From JAFGPJ01 sp964612465 (lineage in GTDB: Bacteria; Planctomycetota; Phycisphaerae; Sedimentisphaerales; Anaerobacaceae), in the NCBI GenBank assembly GCA_964612465.1, contig CAZTDF010000268.1:1-5308 (forward strand): a stretch of 5,308 nucleotides of DNA, read 5' to 3'. Below the pieces are notes generated by a model. The model had not been told where the DNA came from and did no database searches. It saw nothing but the letters and a program-made list of their open reading frames with translations. Below are positions 1 to 5,178 of the stretch, in pieces; the stretch's first letter is position 1; every line of letters begins with the position of its first letter. Position numbers and translations under genes: made by a program.

Positions 1-34
1 TTCAAACTAACAAATCGAACAGAAAGGTTAAATA

Positions 35-1297
35 ATGCGACGTTATATTGAGATTAGGAAGATGGCCTCCGGCTTGCGAATCGCTGTTATAGTGACGATA
101 ATGCTTTGTATCACCGGCTCTACCGGAGCGAAGATCGATGCGGCTAAGTGGACGCATTTTACAATTGCCGATCCGCTGCCGGGCCCGGCCTGGGGGATGG
201 GCGGGATTCCGCTGGCAGATTTCGACGGCGATGGGGACGCGGATATCAGTCTGTCCCGACGCGAGGCCAAGGCCGCTTACTGGTTCCAGAGAGTGAACGA
301 CTCCACGTGGGTCCGGCATACGATTGCGACCGGCGATGTATTCGATACGCAGCTCGGATCCACAGCGGTCGATTGCGACTTGGACGGCCTGGTGGATATC
401 GTGTACTCGCTCGTATGGTTTAAGAATCCCGGCAACCTCGCGGCCGAACCCGGCGCACCGTGGCAGGCCCACAAGTACCCCGGCAAGGGCCACGATATTC
501 TCTCCGGCGATGTTAACGGCGACGGCCATCTCGATGTGCTGGTTTACGACGGTAAGACCGCATCCTGGTTCGACCCGGCGCACGGCATGAAACAGACCGT
601 CATCGGCGGGGCCGACGAGAATCATGGCGGCACGGCACCAAACGGCATCGGCGATCTTGACGGCGACGGCGACAACGACGTTGTGATACCGGGCTACTGG
701 TTCGCCAATCCCGGCAAGGGCGACGGCACGTGGCAAAAGCATCCCTGGCCGCACAAGCCGGTCAAAAACGCCTCGTATGGCACGAGCATACGCTGCTGGG
801 TAGCCGATATAAACCGCGACGGCGCAAACGACATTGTTTATAGCGATTGCGACACAGGTCACTCGCACGTGTACTGGGTCGAGAACGCCGGCAAGGGCGC
901 TGCATGGACGCGTCATCAGCTTGCCGATCCGCCGACAGCGCCCGGGGACGTGCCCGGCACGGGATCGTTTCATTCGCTGGGAGTCGCAGATTTCGACCGG
1001 GACGGCGATTTAGATATTTTCGCCGGCGAGCAGGAAGACCCCGATACCTATATGGAAGCACAGGGCAAGCTGGCCATGAAACCGCGAGGGCTCAAGGAAC
1101 GCGGCGTGATCTGGGAGAATTCCGGCTCGAAAATCCCGTCCTTCGTACCGGTCGTGATCCACATAGATAATCCCGGCTGGCACGACGCCGTGCTTGCTGA
1201 CGTGGATGGCGACGGCGATACTGATATTATAACGAAGATCTGGAACAAAGACGGCGACACGTACCACGCCGACTACTGGAGAAACGAAAACAATTAG
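35..1297 (+). CDS. Secreted FG-GAP/VCBS-type repeat protein, probable seven-bladed beta-propeller
   Basis: A 420-residue protein with an N-terminal export signal: basic start (RRYIEIRK), hydrophobic core at about residues 15-27, likely cleavage near residue 31. There is no lipobox, so it should be released or surface-held. Seven loops of the form DxDxDGxxD lie at residues 62-70, 113-121, 159-167, 207-215, 258-266, 319-327 and 389-397. Such loops are the calcium-binding hallmark of FG-GAP/VCBS (integrin-alpha-like) propeller blades, and seven copies suggest one closed seven-bladed ring. Aromatic motifs recur between the loops (YWF, VWFKNPG, YWFANPGKG, YWVENAGKG, YWRNEN). The ATG at 35 is chosen because AAAGG (23-27) lies 7 nt upstream; Met10 has AGG only 3 nt away. 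The gene ends in adjacent TAG-TGA stops. No enzyme domain is fused, so the ligand is unknown; binding of sugar or protein is inference. Fold call fairly secure, function open. Confidence 0.88.
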   Translation: MRRYIEIRKMASGLRIAVIVTIMLCITGSTGAKIDAAKWTHFTIADPLPGPAWGMGGIPLADFDGDGDADISLSRREAKAAYWFQRVNDSTWVRHTIATGDVFDTQLGSTAVDCDLDGLVDIVYSLVWFKNPGNLAAEPGAPWQAHKYPGKGHDILSGDVNGDGHLDVLVYDGKTASWFDPAHGMKQTVIGGADENHGGTAPNGIGDLDGDGDNDVVIPGYWFANPGKGDGTWQKHPWPHKPVKNASYGTSIRCWVADINRDGANDIVYSDCDTGHSHVYWVENAGKGAAWTRHQLADPPTAPGDVPGTGSFHSLGVADFDRDGDLDIFAGEQEDPDTYMEAQGKLAMKPRGLKERGVIWENSGSKIPSFVPVVIHIDNPGWHDAVLADVDGDGDTDIITKIWNKDGDTYHADYWRNENN

Positions 1298-1365
1298 TGA
1301 ATAGTCGCTGGTGAATAGTATTTAGCCAGAGGATTTACGTAATACACAATACGATATATAATATC
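1296..1365. repeat. Degenerate 7-bp tandem repeat tract upstream of proB
   Basis: From the stop codon of the propeller gene the spacer can be read as ten consecutive heptamers without a gap. The first five mostly begin AG or GG (AGTGAAT, AGTCGCT, GGTGAAT, AGTATTT, AGCCAGA). The later ones mostly have the form CxxxATA (CGTAATA, CACAATA, CGATATA). GTGAATAGT occurs exactly twice, at 1297-1305 and 1311-1319, 14 bp or two units apart. The phase is seen directly; origin by slippage and later decay is inference. A related tract in the opposite orientation lies at 3426-3459. Confidence 0.55.
1334..1362 (+). promoter_or_regulatory. Sigma-70-type promoter for proB, probably giving a leaderless or near-leaderless mRNA
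   Basis: A perfect TATAAT (1357-1362) follows TTTACG (1334-1339, 4 of 6 matches to TTGACA) at the ideal 17-bp spacing. The expected start point is near 1369, about 4 nt before the proB ATG at 1373, which also lacks any SD. Both boxes lie inside the heptamer repeat tract. AT-rich sequence can give TATAAT by chance; the spacing and position raise confidence. Confidence 0.55.
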
Positions 1366-1372
1366 CAACACC

Positions 1373-2488
1373 ATGCGAAATTTTGATAAAGCAAAACGAA
1401 TAGTTATAAAGATCGGCACGAATATTCTGACGAAAAACGGCGGCGTTGACGCTGCGTACTTTAGTCGAATCGCCGGGCAGGTTAATTCTCTGCTCAAGGC
1501 CGGCAGGCAGGTTGTCATTATCAGCTCCGGCGCTATCGGGATGGGGCTCGGCCAGTTGGATGCCGAGAGAGCGAAGGACATCAAAATGCGGCAGGCGTGT
1601 GCGGCTATCGGTCAGCCGCTGCTGATGGCCGAGTACCGCAAATCGTTTCTGCGTTATGGCGTGACAGTCGCGCAGGTCCTGCTGACCGCCGAAGTGCTCG
1701 ATAACAGGAAAACTTACCTGAACCTTCGCCATTCTATCGAGACGCTGCTGAAGCTGGCCGTCGTGCCGATTCTCAACGAGAACGACAGCGTCAGCACGGA
1801 CGAAATCGGCTCGGCTTTCGGCGATAACGACAAGCTCAGCGCGCTGGTCGCCAGCAAGATCGACGCCGACCTTTTGATCATGCTCAGTGACATCGACGCG
1901 CTTTACGATAAAAATCCGCAAAAATTCGCCGGCGCAAAGCCGATCACAACTGTTTTCGAAATCACCGACGAGATCGTTCGCAACGCGGGCGGCAAAGGCA
2001 GCCGGCACAGCACGGGCGGTATGAAAACGAAAATCGAGGCGGCAAAAATCGCTTCCAACGCGGGCTGTCGAATCGTCCTGGCGAACGGCCGGTTGAAAAA
2101 CGTTATCGCCCGGATCATCGCCGGCGAAGAAATCGGCACTATTTTCATGCCGAAGCGAAAGCTCTCTAACCGTTTGAGGTGGATTCTCAACAGCAGTCCG
2201 GCCGGTACGATATTAATTGACGAAGGCGCGATGCGAGCAGTCCGGGCTCGCAAGAGCCTGCTGCCGAGCGGGGTGGTTTCCGTCAGCGGAGCGTTCGAAG
2301 CCGGCGCCGTCGTGATGCTCTCCGTAAGGAGTCCCAGGGACAACGATAACGCCAAGGCCGTCACCAGCATCGGCAGCGCCCAGCTTAAAACTCTGGCCGG
2401 CAAGCACAGTACCGAAATCAAAAAGCTCCTCGGCCCGAAACACCGTGACGTTGTCGCCATCCCGGAAGACATCGTTATAATTGATTGA
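1373..2488 (+). CDS. proB: Glutamate 5-kinase with C-terminal PUA domain
   Basis: Catalyses ATP + L-glutamate to L-glutamyl 5-phosphate, the first and usually proline-inhibited step of proline synthesis, in the cytosol. The 371 residues match the usual full length (E. coli about 367). The amino-acid kinase domain (about 8-255) shows the phosphate-binding KIGTN (13-17), SSGAIGMG (52-59 region), the glutamate-site NENDSV (135-140), FGDND (149-153), LSDIDALY (171-178) and STGGMKTK (213-220), where Ser replaces the commoner first Gly of GTGGM. The PUA domain covers about 277-355. The ATG at 1373 is the only Met ahead of the kinase core, yet it has no SD; a TATAAT ends 10 nt upstream, pointing to leaderless or SD-independent initiation. 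Its pathway partner proA is not adjacent on either side in this window, so it appears to be a stand-alone gene. Identification is secure. Confidence 0.97.
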   Translation: MRNFDKAKRIVIKIGTNILTKNGGVDAAYFSRIAGQVNSLLKAGRQVVIISSGAIGMGLGQLDAERAKDIKMRQACAAIGQPLLMAEYRKSFLRYGVTVAQVLLTAEVLDNRKTYLNLRHSIETLLKLAVVPILNENDSVSTDEIGSAFGDNDKLSALVASKIDADLLIMLSDIDALYDKNPQKFAGAKPITTVFEITDEIVRNAGGKGSRHSTGGMKTKIEAAKIASNAGCRIVLANGRLKNVIARIIAGEEIGTIFMPKRKLSNRLRWILNSSPAGTILIDEGAMRAVRARKSLLPSGVVSVSGAFEAGAVVMLSVRSPRDNDNAKAVTSIGSAQLKTLAGKHSTEIKKLLGPKHRDVVAIPEDIVIID

Positions 2489-2623
2489 TGATTCACCCTG
2501 CAAAGTTAATGTTAATGCTCCTGTCCTTATTTCATGGGGCGTAAAATGTATCTCGTATGCGGGCGATCTTCGAGCGGGTCAAATTTTTTTAAATATTTTT
2601 GTAACCTTTTTATGGTTTTAACG

Positions 2624-2636
2624 CCTATAGTATAGG
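2624..2636 (+). promoter_or_regulatory. 13-bp perfect palindrome overlapping a possible -10 box upstream of the lipoprotein gene
   Basis: CCTATA-G-TATAGG is an odd-centred perfect palindrome. It contains TATAGT (2626-2631), a plausible -10 element, about 90 nt before the lipoprotein start. No convincing -35 box exists at 16-18 bp, and the upstream stretch (2580-2615) is a T-rich tract. A repressor or activator site on a weak promoter is inference. The rest of the 2489-2724 spacer holds no supported gene and no clear intrinsic terminator for proB. Confidence 0.3.
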
Positions 2637-2653
2637 AAAGACAAATATACGTT

Positions 2654-2690
2654 GCCCCTGCGGAAAGATTTGCAGGGCCGAATTTACGGC
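2654..2690 (+). other. Two small adjacent hairpins in the putative 5' leader of the lipoprotein gene
   Basis: CCCTGC (2656-2661) pairs with GCAGGG (2672-2677) around a 10-nt loop. GCCG (2677-2680) pairs with CGGC (2687-2690) around a 6-nt loop. The stems share base 2677, so they abut or compete. They lie 34 nt or more before the ATG and do not cover the SD. I recognise no known riboswitch class; chance pairing is possible. Confidence 0.25.
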
Positions 2691-2724
2691 ATAAAATGCG
2701 AACTGAAATAAGGAGAAGCACAAA

Positions 2725-3093
2725 ATGAAATTACATAAACGCGGCGAGATTGGTCTTTTTGCGGCTCTGATTGCCGTGTCGGTTCTGGTTGTCGGCTGCA
2801 TAGTCTGCGAGACGGACGAGCAGTACACCGGCATTGAAAACGACACGCTCAAGCAGGTGGAGTGCGGCCAGACCACGAGGGACTGGGTGATCGAGACGTT
2901 CGGCGAGCCGAGCGAGCAAATTCTCAACGATGACGGCGGCGAAATCCTCAAGTACAAATGCGTAAGGAAAAAGGACAACCAATTTGTCATGTTCCCGCCG
3001 CCCATCGTTATCAGTGACGAAAAGGACGTGGAACACACCGTCGCCTTTGAGGTCAGGGACGGTATCGTCCAGCGGTACTGGAAGGAAGGGTAA
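2725..3093 (+). CDS. Small lipoprotein with BamE / SmpA-OmlA-like pattern
   Basis: A 122-residue exported lipoprotein. A basic N-terminus (KLHKR) and hydrophobic stretch (about 10-24) lead to a lipobox VVGC with the lipidated Cys at residue 25. A second Cys sits at 28. The mature part contains LKQVECGQTTRDWVIETFGEPSE (within residues 42-64), which follows the SmpA/OmlA pattern 'G-T-x3-V-x3-G-P', then an acidic turn and a strand with KYK, and ends with alternating hydrophobic residues (VAFEVRDGIVQRYW). The known family member BamE is an outer-membrane lipoprotein of the beta-barrel assembly machine; many relatives have no assigned role, so I give the fold, not the function. The start is certain: TAAGGAG (AAGGAG at 2710-2715) lies 9 nt before the ATG, the strongest ribosome site among the upstream genes. 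It is 236 bp after proB, so probably transcribed separately. Confidence 0.85.
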   Translation: MKLHKRGEIGLFAALIAVSVLVVGCIVCETDEQYTGIENDTLKQVECGQTTRDWVIETFGEPSEQILNDDGGEILKYKCVRKKDNQFVMFPPPIVISDEKDVEHTVAFEVRDGIVQRYWKEG

Positions 3094-3101
3094 GGACACC
3101 C

Positions 3102-3174
3102 ACGCCGAAGCAGTAACAACCGCTGCATAAAGCGAGTCTCTCGGCGTCACCGGACGATGTCACGATCGCTCGTG
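3102..3174. other. Inverted repeats after the lipoprotein gene
   Basis: ACGCCGA (3102-3108) is perfectly complementary to TCGGCGT (3141-3147), with an inner GCAG/CTGC pair (3110-3113 with 3123-3126), giving a branched stem 8 nt after the stop. A second compact hairpin, CACGA-tcgc-TCGTG, lies at 3161-3174. Neither is followed by a T-run, so an intrinsic terminator is not supported; transcript-end protection or a small repeat is possible. The rest of 3094-3253 shows no gene I can support. Confidence 0.3.
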
Positions 3175-3253
3175 GTAAACATAGTTGAAGGAACAGGCTT
3201 CCTGAAAGAAGCGAACGAACGCTACAGCACAAATTGGGATAAGGTGCAGGCGT

Positions 3254-3322
3254 CTATTTCTTTTTAGGCTTAGCTTTTTTCTTGGCTTTTTTGCTTGAAC
3301 TGCATCCGCATGTTTTGCACAT
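3254..3322 (-). CDS. 22-residue Cys-rich, Lys-tailed microprotein (MCKTCGC...)
   Basis: Reading from ATG at 3322 to TAG at 3254 gives 22 residues in two parts. The head MCKTCGC has three cysteines as CxxCxC; then come three serines and a tail of Lys with two Ala and one Pro, ending KKK (11 of the last 12 residues being K, A or P with 9 Lys). AAAGGA (3330-3335 on the plus strand, read on minus) sits 7 nt before the ATG, a proper SD. An in-frame ATG 30 nt upstream has no SD, and an in-frame TAA lies just before that. CxxCxC heads can bind metal (zinc, iron or nickel) and Lys tails bind nucleic acid or acidic partners; both are inference here, and I do not recognise a family. It stands alone on this strand, with a dyad (3374-3400) upstream. 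At this length chance cannot be excluded, but SD, start and biased composition agree. Confidence 0.55.
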   Translation of the reverse strand: MCKTCGCSSSKKAKKKAKPKKK

Positions 3323-3373
3323 CTGCCAATCCTTTCGTATCCGGCGTTCCATTGAACATTAGACGACACCAAA

Positions 3374-3400
3374 GATTAACTCAGCGACCATATGTTAATC
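3374..3400 (-). promoter_or_regulatory. Perfect 7+7 bp dyad upstream of the microprotein gene, candidate operator
   Basis: GATTAAC (3374-3380) and GTTAATC (3394-3400) form a perfect inverted repeat. Half-site centres are exactly 20 bp apart, about two helical turns, as for a dimeric regulator. It lies 52-78 bp before the microprotein ATG, between it and an A/T tract (3403-3418). Only weak -10-like hexamers (for example TATGGT on the minus strand, 3388-3393) overlap it. Not followed by a T-run in either useful direction, so a terminator is less likely. Confidence 0.35.
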
Positions 3401-3425
3401 GGCTAAAAAAACAAAAATCAATAAA

Positions 3426-3459
3426 TATTCGTATTACGTATTGCGGATTGTGGATTAAG
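3426..3459. repeat. Second degenerate 7-bp tandem repeat tract
   Basis: After a 6-base unit (TATTCG) come four phased heptamers: TATTACG, TATTGCG, GATTGTG, GATTAAG, consensus kATTrYG. TATTACG is the exact reverse complement of CGTAATA in the tract before proB, and GATTGTG differs from the complement of CACAATA at one base. The two tracts therefore look like one repeat family in opposite orientations. The flanking 3460-3550 holds no gene I can support. Confidence 0.5.
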
Positions 3460-3551
3460 GCTTTCCCCGCTTTGTAAGCTGGCGGCTTGCCCCACCATTT
3501 TTCATCTCACGGACTACAAAAACCAGAGACAGCGGGCCTGTTGGCAAAGAC

Positions 3552-3621
3552 GAGATTGCTTCGTCGCTACACTCCTCGCAATAATATAAGGATGCGTTTT
3601 CATGTCATTGAGAGCGAATCA
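3552..3621. repeat. Interspersed palindromic intergenic repeat, two degenerate arms
   Basis: GAGATTGCTTCGTCGC (from 3552) through CTCCTCGCAAT (to 3582) has terminal ATTGC (3555-3559) and GCAAT (3578-3582) in inverted orientation. About 20 bp later TCATTGAGAGCGAATCAC (3606-3623 region) resembles a decayed opposite arm. From memory, sequences of the type 'gagattgcttcg...cctcgcaatga' are scattered between genes in many unrelated bacteria; copy number here cannot be judged from one window. The stop codon of the duplicated-domain gene (3619-3621) falls inside the second arm, so the repeat may have supplied that gene's end. Confidence 0.5.
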
Positions 3622-4992
3622 CACTAGGCGTCGTCTACCTGAGCTTATCACTAAGTGACCGGCCGAGCGGTCGTTGACGACGATCGTGAACATCGTGTCT
3701 TCCTTACAACCTGTGAGGCAGGCTGCTTTGACAGCTGTGAGGTTCTCTCCGAATGCAGTGAAGGTATGCTCCGAGGCGTTCTCCCTGGTATACACTCCAT
3801 TGGCATCGGGACCCTGCTGGTTGGCTCCCTTCTTGAGAAAGGACTTATTGAGGTTGCCTTCGATCATGTATTTTGAGCCCCGCTGCGAAGCCACCGTCGG
3901 GCTGCCCTTGAGAATGCGGTTCGCGGTTTTCTCGCAGTCCGCCCGCTTGCCTTGGATGCGGATCTTGACGCCACTCTCGATGAACTCCATGGTGACTTTC
4001 TGCTTAATGGCGGCGATGGCATCGGCCCCGGTGATCTTCTCGAACCCACCTGTGGGTGCTTCGGCGGTTGACGCAACCTTGGATTCCAACTCCTGCTCGC
4101 TTGGATTCCGGAGTACACCACGGAAGATGACTCCGTGTTGCCCTTCTTCGGAGGTCACGCTGCCATGGCGTCCGACGAAGTGTGCCACCTGTCTCAGCAG
4201 GCTATTCGGCGTGATGTCTAAGGGTACGAGCTTGAAGCGGCCGTCTGGTTTGCTATCGAGGATGATCGTGCCGGTCTCCTCAGGCTCTCCGGCGTAGGTC
4301 CCCCAGACGATAACCCCAGAGGTTCTCGCGACGGTGACGGAATCACCCCGCGTGATCAGCGAGCAGAAGGTCTCTGCGAGCTGGCGATTGAGACTCCTGA
4401 CCCAGGCGTTCTCTTTCTCGATCCGCAAGATCGCATGACGCTTGTCAACCGGACGCTTGAGTTTTTCTTTGCTCTTAGGTATCTTCACCGTTTCTGCCAG
4501 GGCCTTCTCCCTGGCTGGCGCGACCTCGGGTTCCGGCTCCTGAGCCGTCACCTCCGTCTCGATGGGCTCGCCTGGATTCCGAAGTTCACCACGGAAGATG
4601 AGTCCATGTTGCCCTTCTTTGGAGGTCACGCTGCCATGGCGTCCTACGAAGTGTGCCACCTGTCTCAGCAGGCTAATCGGCGTGGTGCTCAGGGGTACGA
4701 GCTTGAAGCGGCCGTCTGGTTTGTGATCGAGGAGGATCGTGCCGGTCTTCTCAGGCTCTCCGGCGTAGGTCCCCCAGACGATGACCCCAGCGGTCCTCTT
4801 GACGGTGACGGGATCACTCCGCGTGACCAGCGAGCAGAAGGTCTCCGCGAGCTGGCGATTGAGACTCCTGACCCAGACGTTCTCTTTCTCGATTCGCAAG
4901 AGCGCATGACGCTTATCAACTGGACGCTTGAGTTCCGCTTTGCTCTTAGGTATCTTCACCTGACATTTCCCTTTTGACTTCATAAATGGCAT
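3619..4992 (-). CDS. Uncharacterised protein with two tandem 128-residue repeats and a separate C-terminal region
   Basis: I do not recognise the family. From the ATG at 4992 it has 457 residues, no signal peptide and no membrane segment, so probably cytosolic. Repeat 1 (13-140) and repeat 2 (170-297) match at 110 of 128 positions. Each starts KIPKSK, has a basic stretch (LKRPVDKRHA), then RSLNRQLAETFCSL, VIVWGTYAGEPE, KPDGRFKLVPL, SLLRQVAHFVGRHGSVTS and GQHG-IFRG. The linker (141-169) is rich in Glu, Pro and Ala. The C-terminal part (about 314-457) is unrelated to the repeats and includes IAAIKQKVTMEFIESGVKIRIQGKR and a C-terminal RRR. The ATG at 4992 is chosen: GAGG (5002-5005) is 9 nt away and the predicted mRNA start near 5039 leaves a 47-nt leader. 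A GTG at 5025 would add 11 residues but has no SD. Synonymous positions also agree between repeats, so the duplication looks recent. Its last codons run into an interspersed repeat. Confidence 0.82.
   Translation of the reverse strand: MPFMKSKGKCQVKIPKSKAELKRPVDKRHALLRIEKENVWVRSLNRQLAETFCSLVTRSDPVTVKRTAGVIVWGTYAGEPEKTGTILLDHKPDGRFKLVPLSTTPISLLRQVAHFVGRHGSVTSKEGQHGLIFRGELRNPGEPIETEVTAQEPEPEVAPAREKALAETVKIPKSKEKLKRPVDKRHAILRIEKENAWVRSLNRQLAETFCSLITRGDSVTVARTSGVIVWGTYAGEPEETGTIILDSKPDGRFKLVPLDITPNSLLRQVAHFVGRHGSVTSEEGQHGVIFRGVLRNPSEQELESKVASTAEAPTGGFEKITGADAIAAIKQKVTMEFIESGVKIRIQGKRADCEKTANRILKGSPTVASQRGSKYMIEGNLNKSFLKKGANQQGPDANGVYTRENASEHTFTAFGENLTAVKAACLTGCKEDTMFTIVVNDRSAGHLVISSGRRRLV
4102..4485 (-). 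repeat. Intragenic direct repeat, copy 2
   Basis: Encodes residues 170-297 of the duplicated-domain protein. It is offset from copy 1 by 471 bp, exactly 157 codons, so the reading frame is kept. The copies differ at 18 of 128 residues, mostly by conservative changes (L/I, V/I, A/S), plus several charge changes (K/E twice, K/A, S/D). Confidence 0.9.
4573..4956 (-). repeat. Intragenic direct repeat, copy 1
   Basis: Encodes residues 13-140 of the same protein. Long blocks are identical or nearly so at DNA level to copy 2, for example around the codons for KPDGRFKLVPL and AHFVGRHGSVTS. The near-identity makes the locus prone to deletion or expansion by recombination, which is inference. Confidence 0.9.
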
Positions 4993-5045
4993 TTCTACAC
5001 GCCTCGGGTACTTCTCCTGAGGCACTACTGTTCAATTCGAGTTCC

Positions 5046-5074
5046 ATAATACCAAAACTACATCGCAATTTCAA
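5046..5074 (-). promoter_or_regulatory. Sigma-70-type promoter of the duplicated-domain gene
   Basis: On the minus strand TTGAAA (5069-5074) and TATTAT (5046-5051) are separated by exactly 17 bp, each with four or five of six consensus bases. The expected transcription start is near 5039, giving a 47-nt leader to the ATG at 4992. This also explains why the GTG at 5025, only 14 nt into the transcript and lacking an SD, is the poorer start. Confidence 0.6.
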
Positions 5075-5102
5075 CGAATTTCGGGTTCCCGATTACCCGT
5101 TT

Positions 5103-5118
5103 TGGCACAATATATGCG
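5103..5118 (+). promoter_or_regulatory. Sigma-54-like -24/-12 element upstream of the partial gene
   Basis: TGGCAC (5103-5108), five bases, then ATGCG (5114-5118) fits the TGGCAC-N5-TTGCA pattern with the invariant GG and GC at the correct 12-bp interval. It would start transcription near 5130, some 50 nt before the ATG at 5179. As a sigma-70 alternative, TTGGCA (5102-5107) has no good -10 at 16-18 bp. A short inverted repeat CGGGT/ACCCG (5082-5086 with 5095-5099) lies just upstream. Chance match possible. Confidence 0.35.
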
Positions 5119-5178
5119 GAAAGCCTACTTATGTATGTTAAACCCGTTTTTCTAACAATAACACAAGGAGGCCTAAAA

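Noticed and set aside
2..973. Long minus-strand open frame (about 323 codons) opposite the propeller gene
   Set aside because: It mirrors the repeated GC-rich Asp loops of the plus-strand gene (GAC/GGC codons give long antisense frames), and has no family features.
2571..2600. T-rich tract as intrinsic terminator of proB
   Set aside because: No stable GC stem directly precedes the T-run; the bases before it pair only weakly.
2534..2635. 33-codon plus-strand frame MGRKMYLVCG... in the spacer after proB
   Set aside because: No SD, runs through an AT-rich tract with low-complexity Phe codons and ends in the palindrome; nothing supports translation.
3295..3477. 60-codon plus-strand frame across the microprotein locus
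   Set aside because: No SD, crosses the dyad and heptamer tract, and overlaps the better-supported minus-strand microprotein.
3467..3517. 16-codon minus-strand frame MKNGGASRQLTKRGKP
   Set aside because: Poor ribosome site and no distinctive composition; it appears to be part of decayed repeat-like spacer.
3674..4297. Plus-strand open frame of 207 codons opposite the duplicated-domain gene
   Set aside because: Antisense shadow; the minus frame has a promoter, SD and conserved repeats, the plus frame none of these.
4435..4977. Plus-strand open frame of 180 codons opposite repeat 1
   Set aside because: It looks internally repeated only because it is antisense to the duplicated DNA; no SD or recognisable domain.
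4948..5047. Short minus-strand frame of 33 codons starting at ATG 5047 (MELELNSS...)
   Set aside because: Its ATG overlaps the -10 box of the predicted promoter, so it would lie upstream of the transcript start, and it has no SD.
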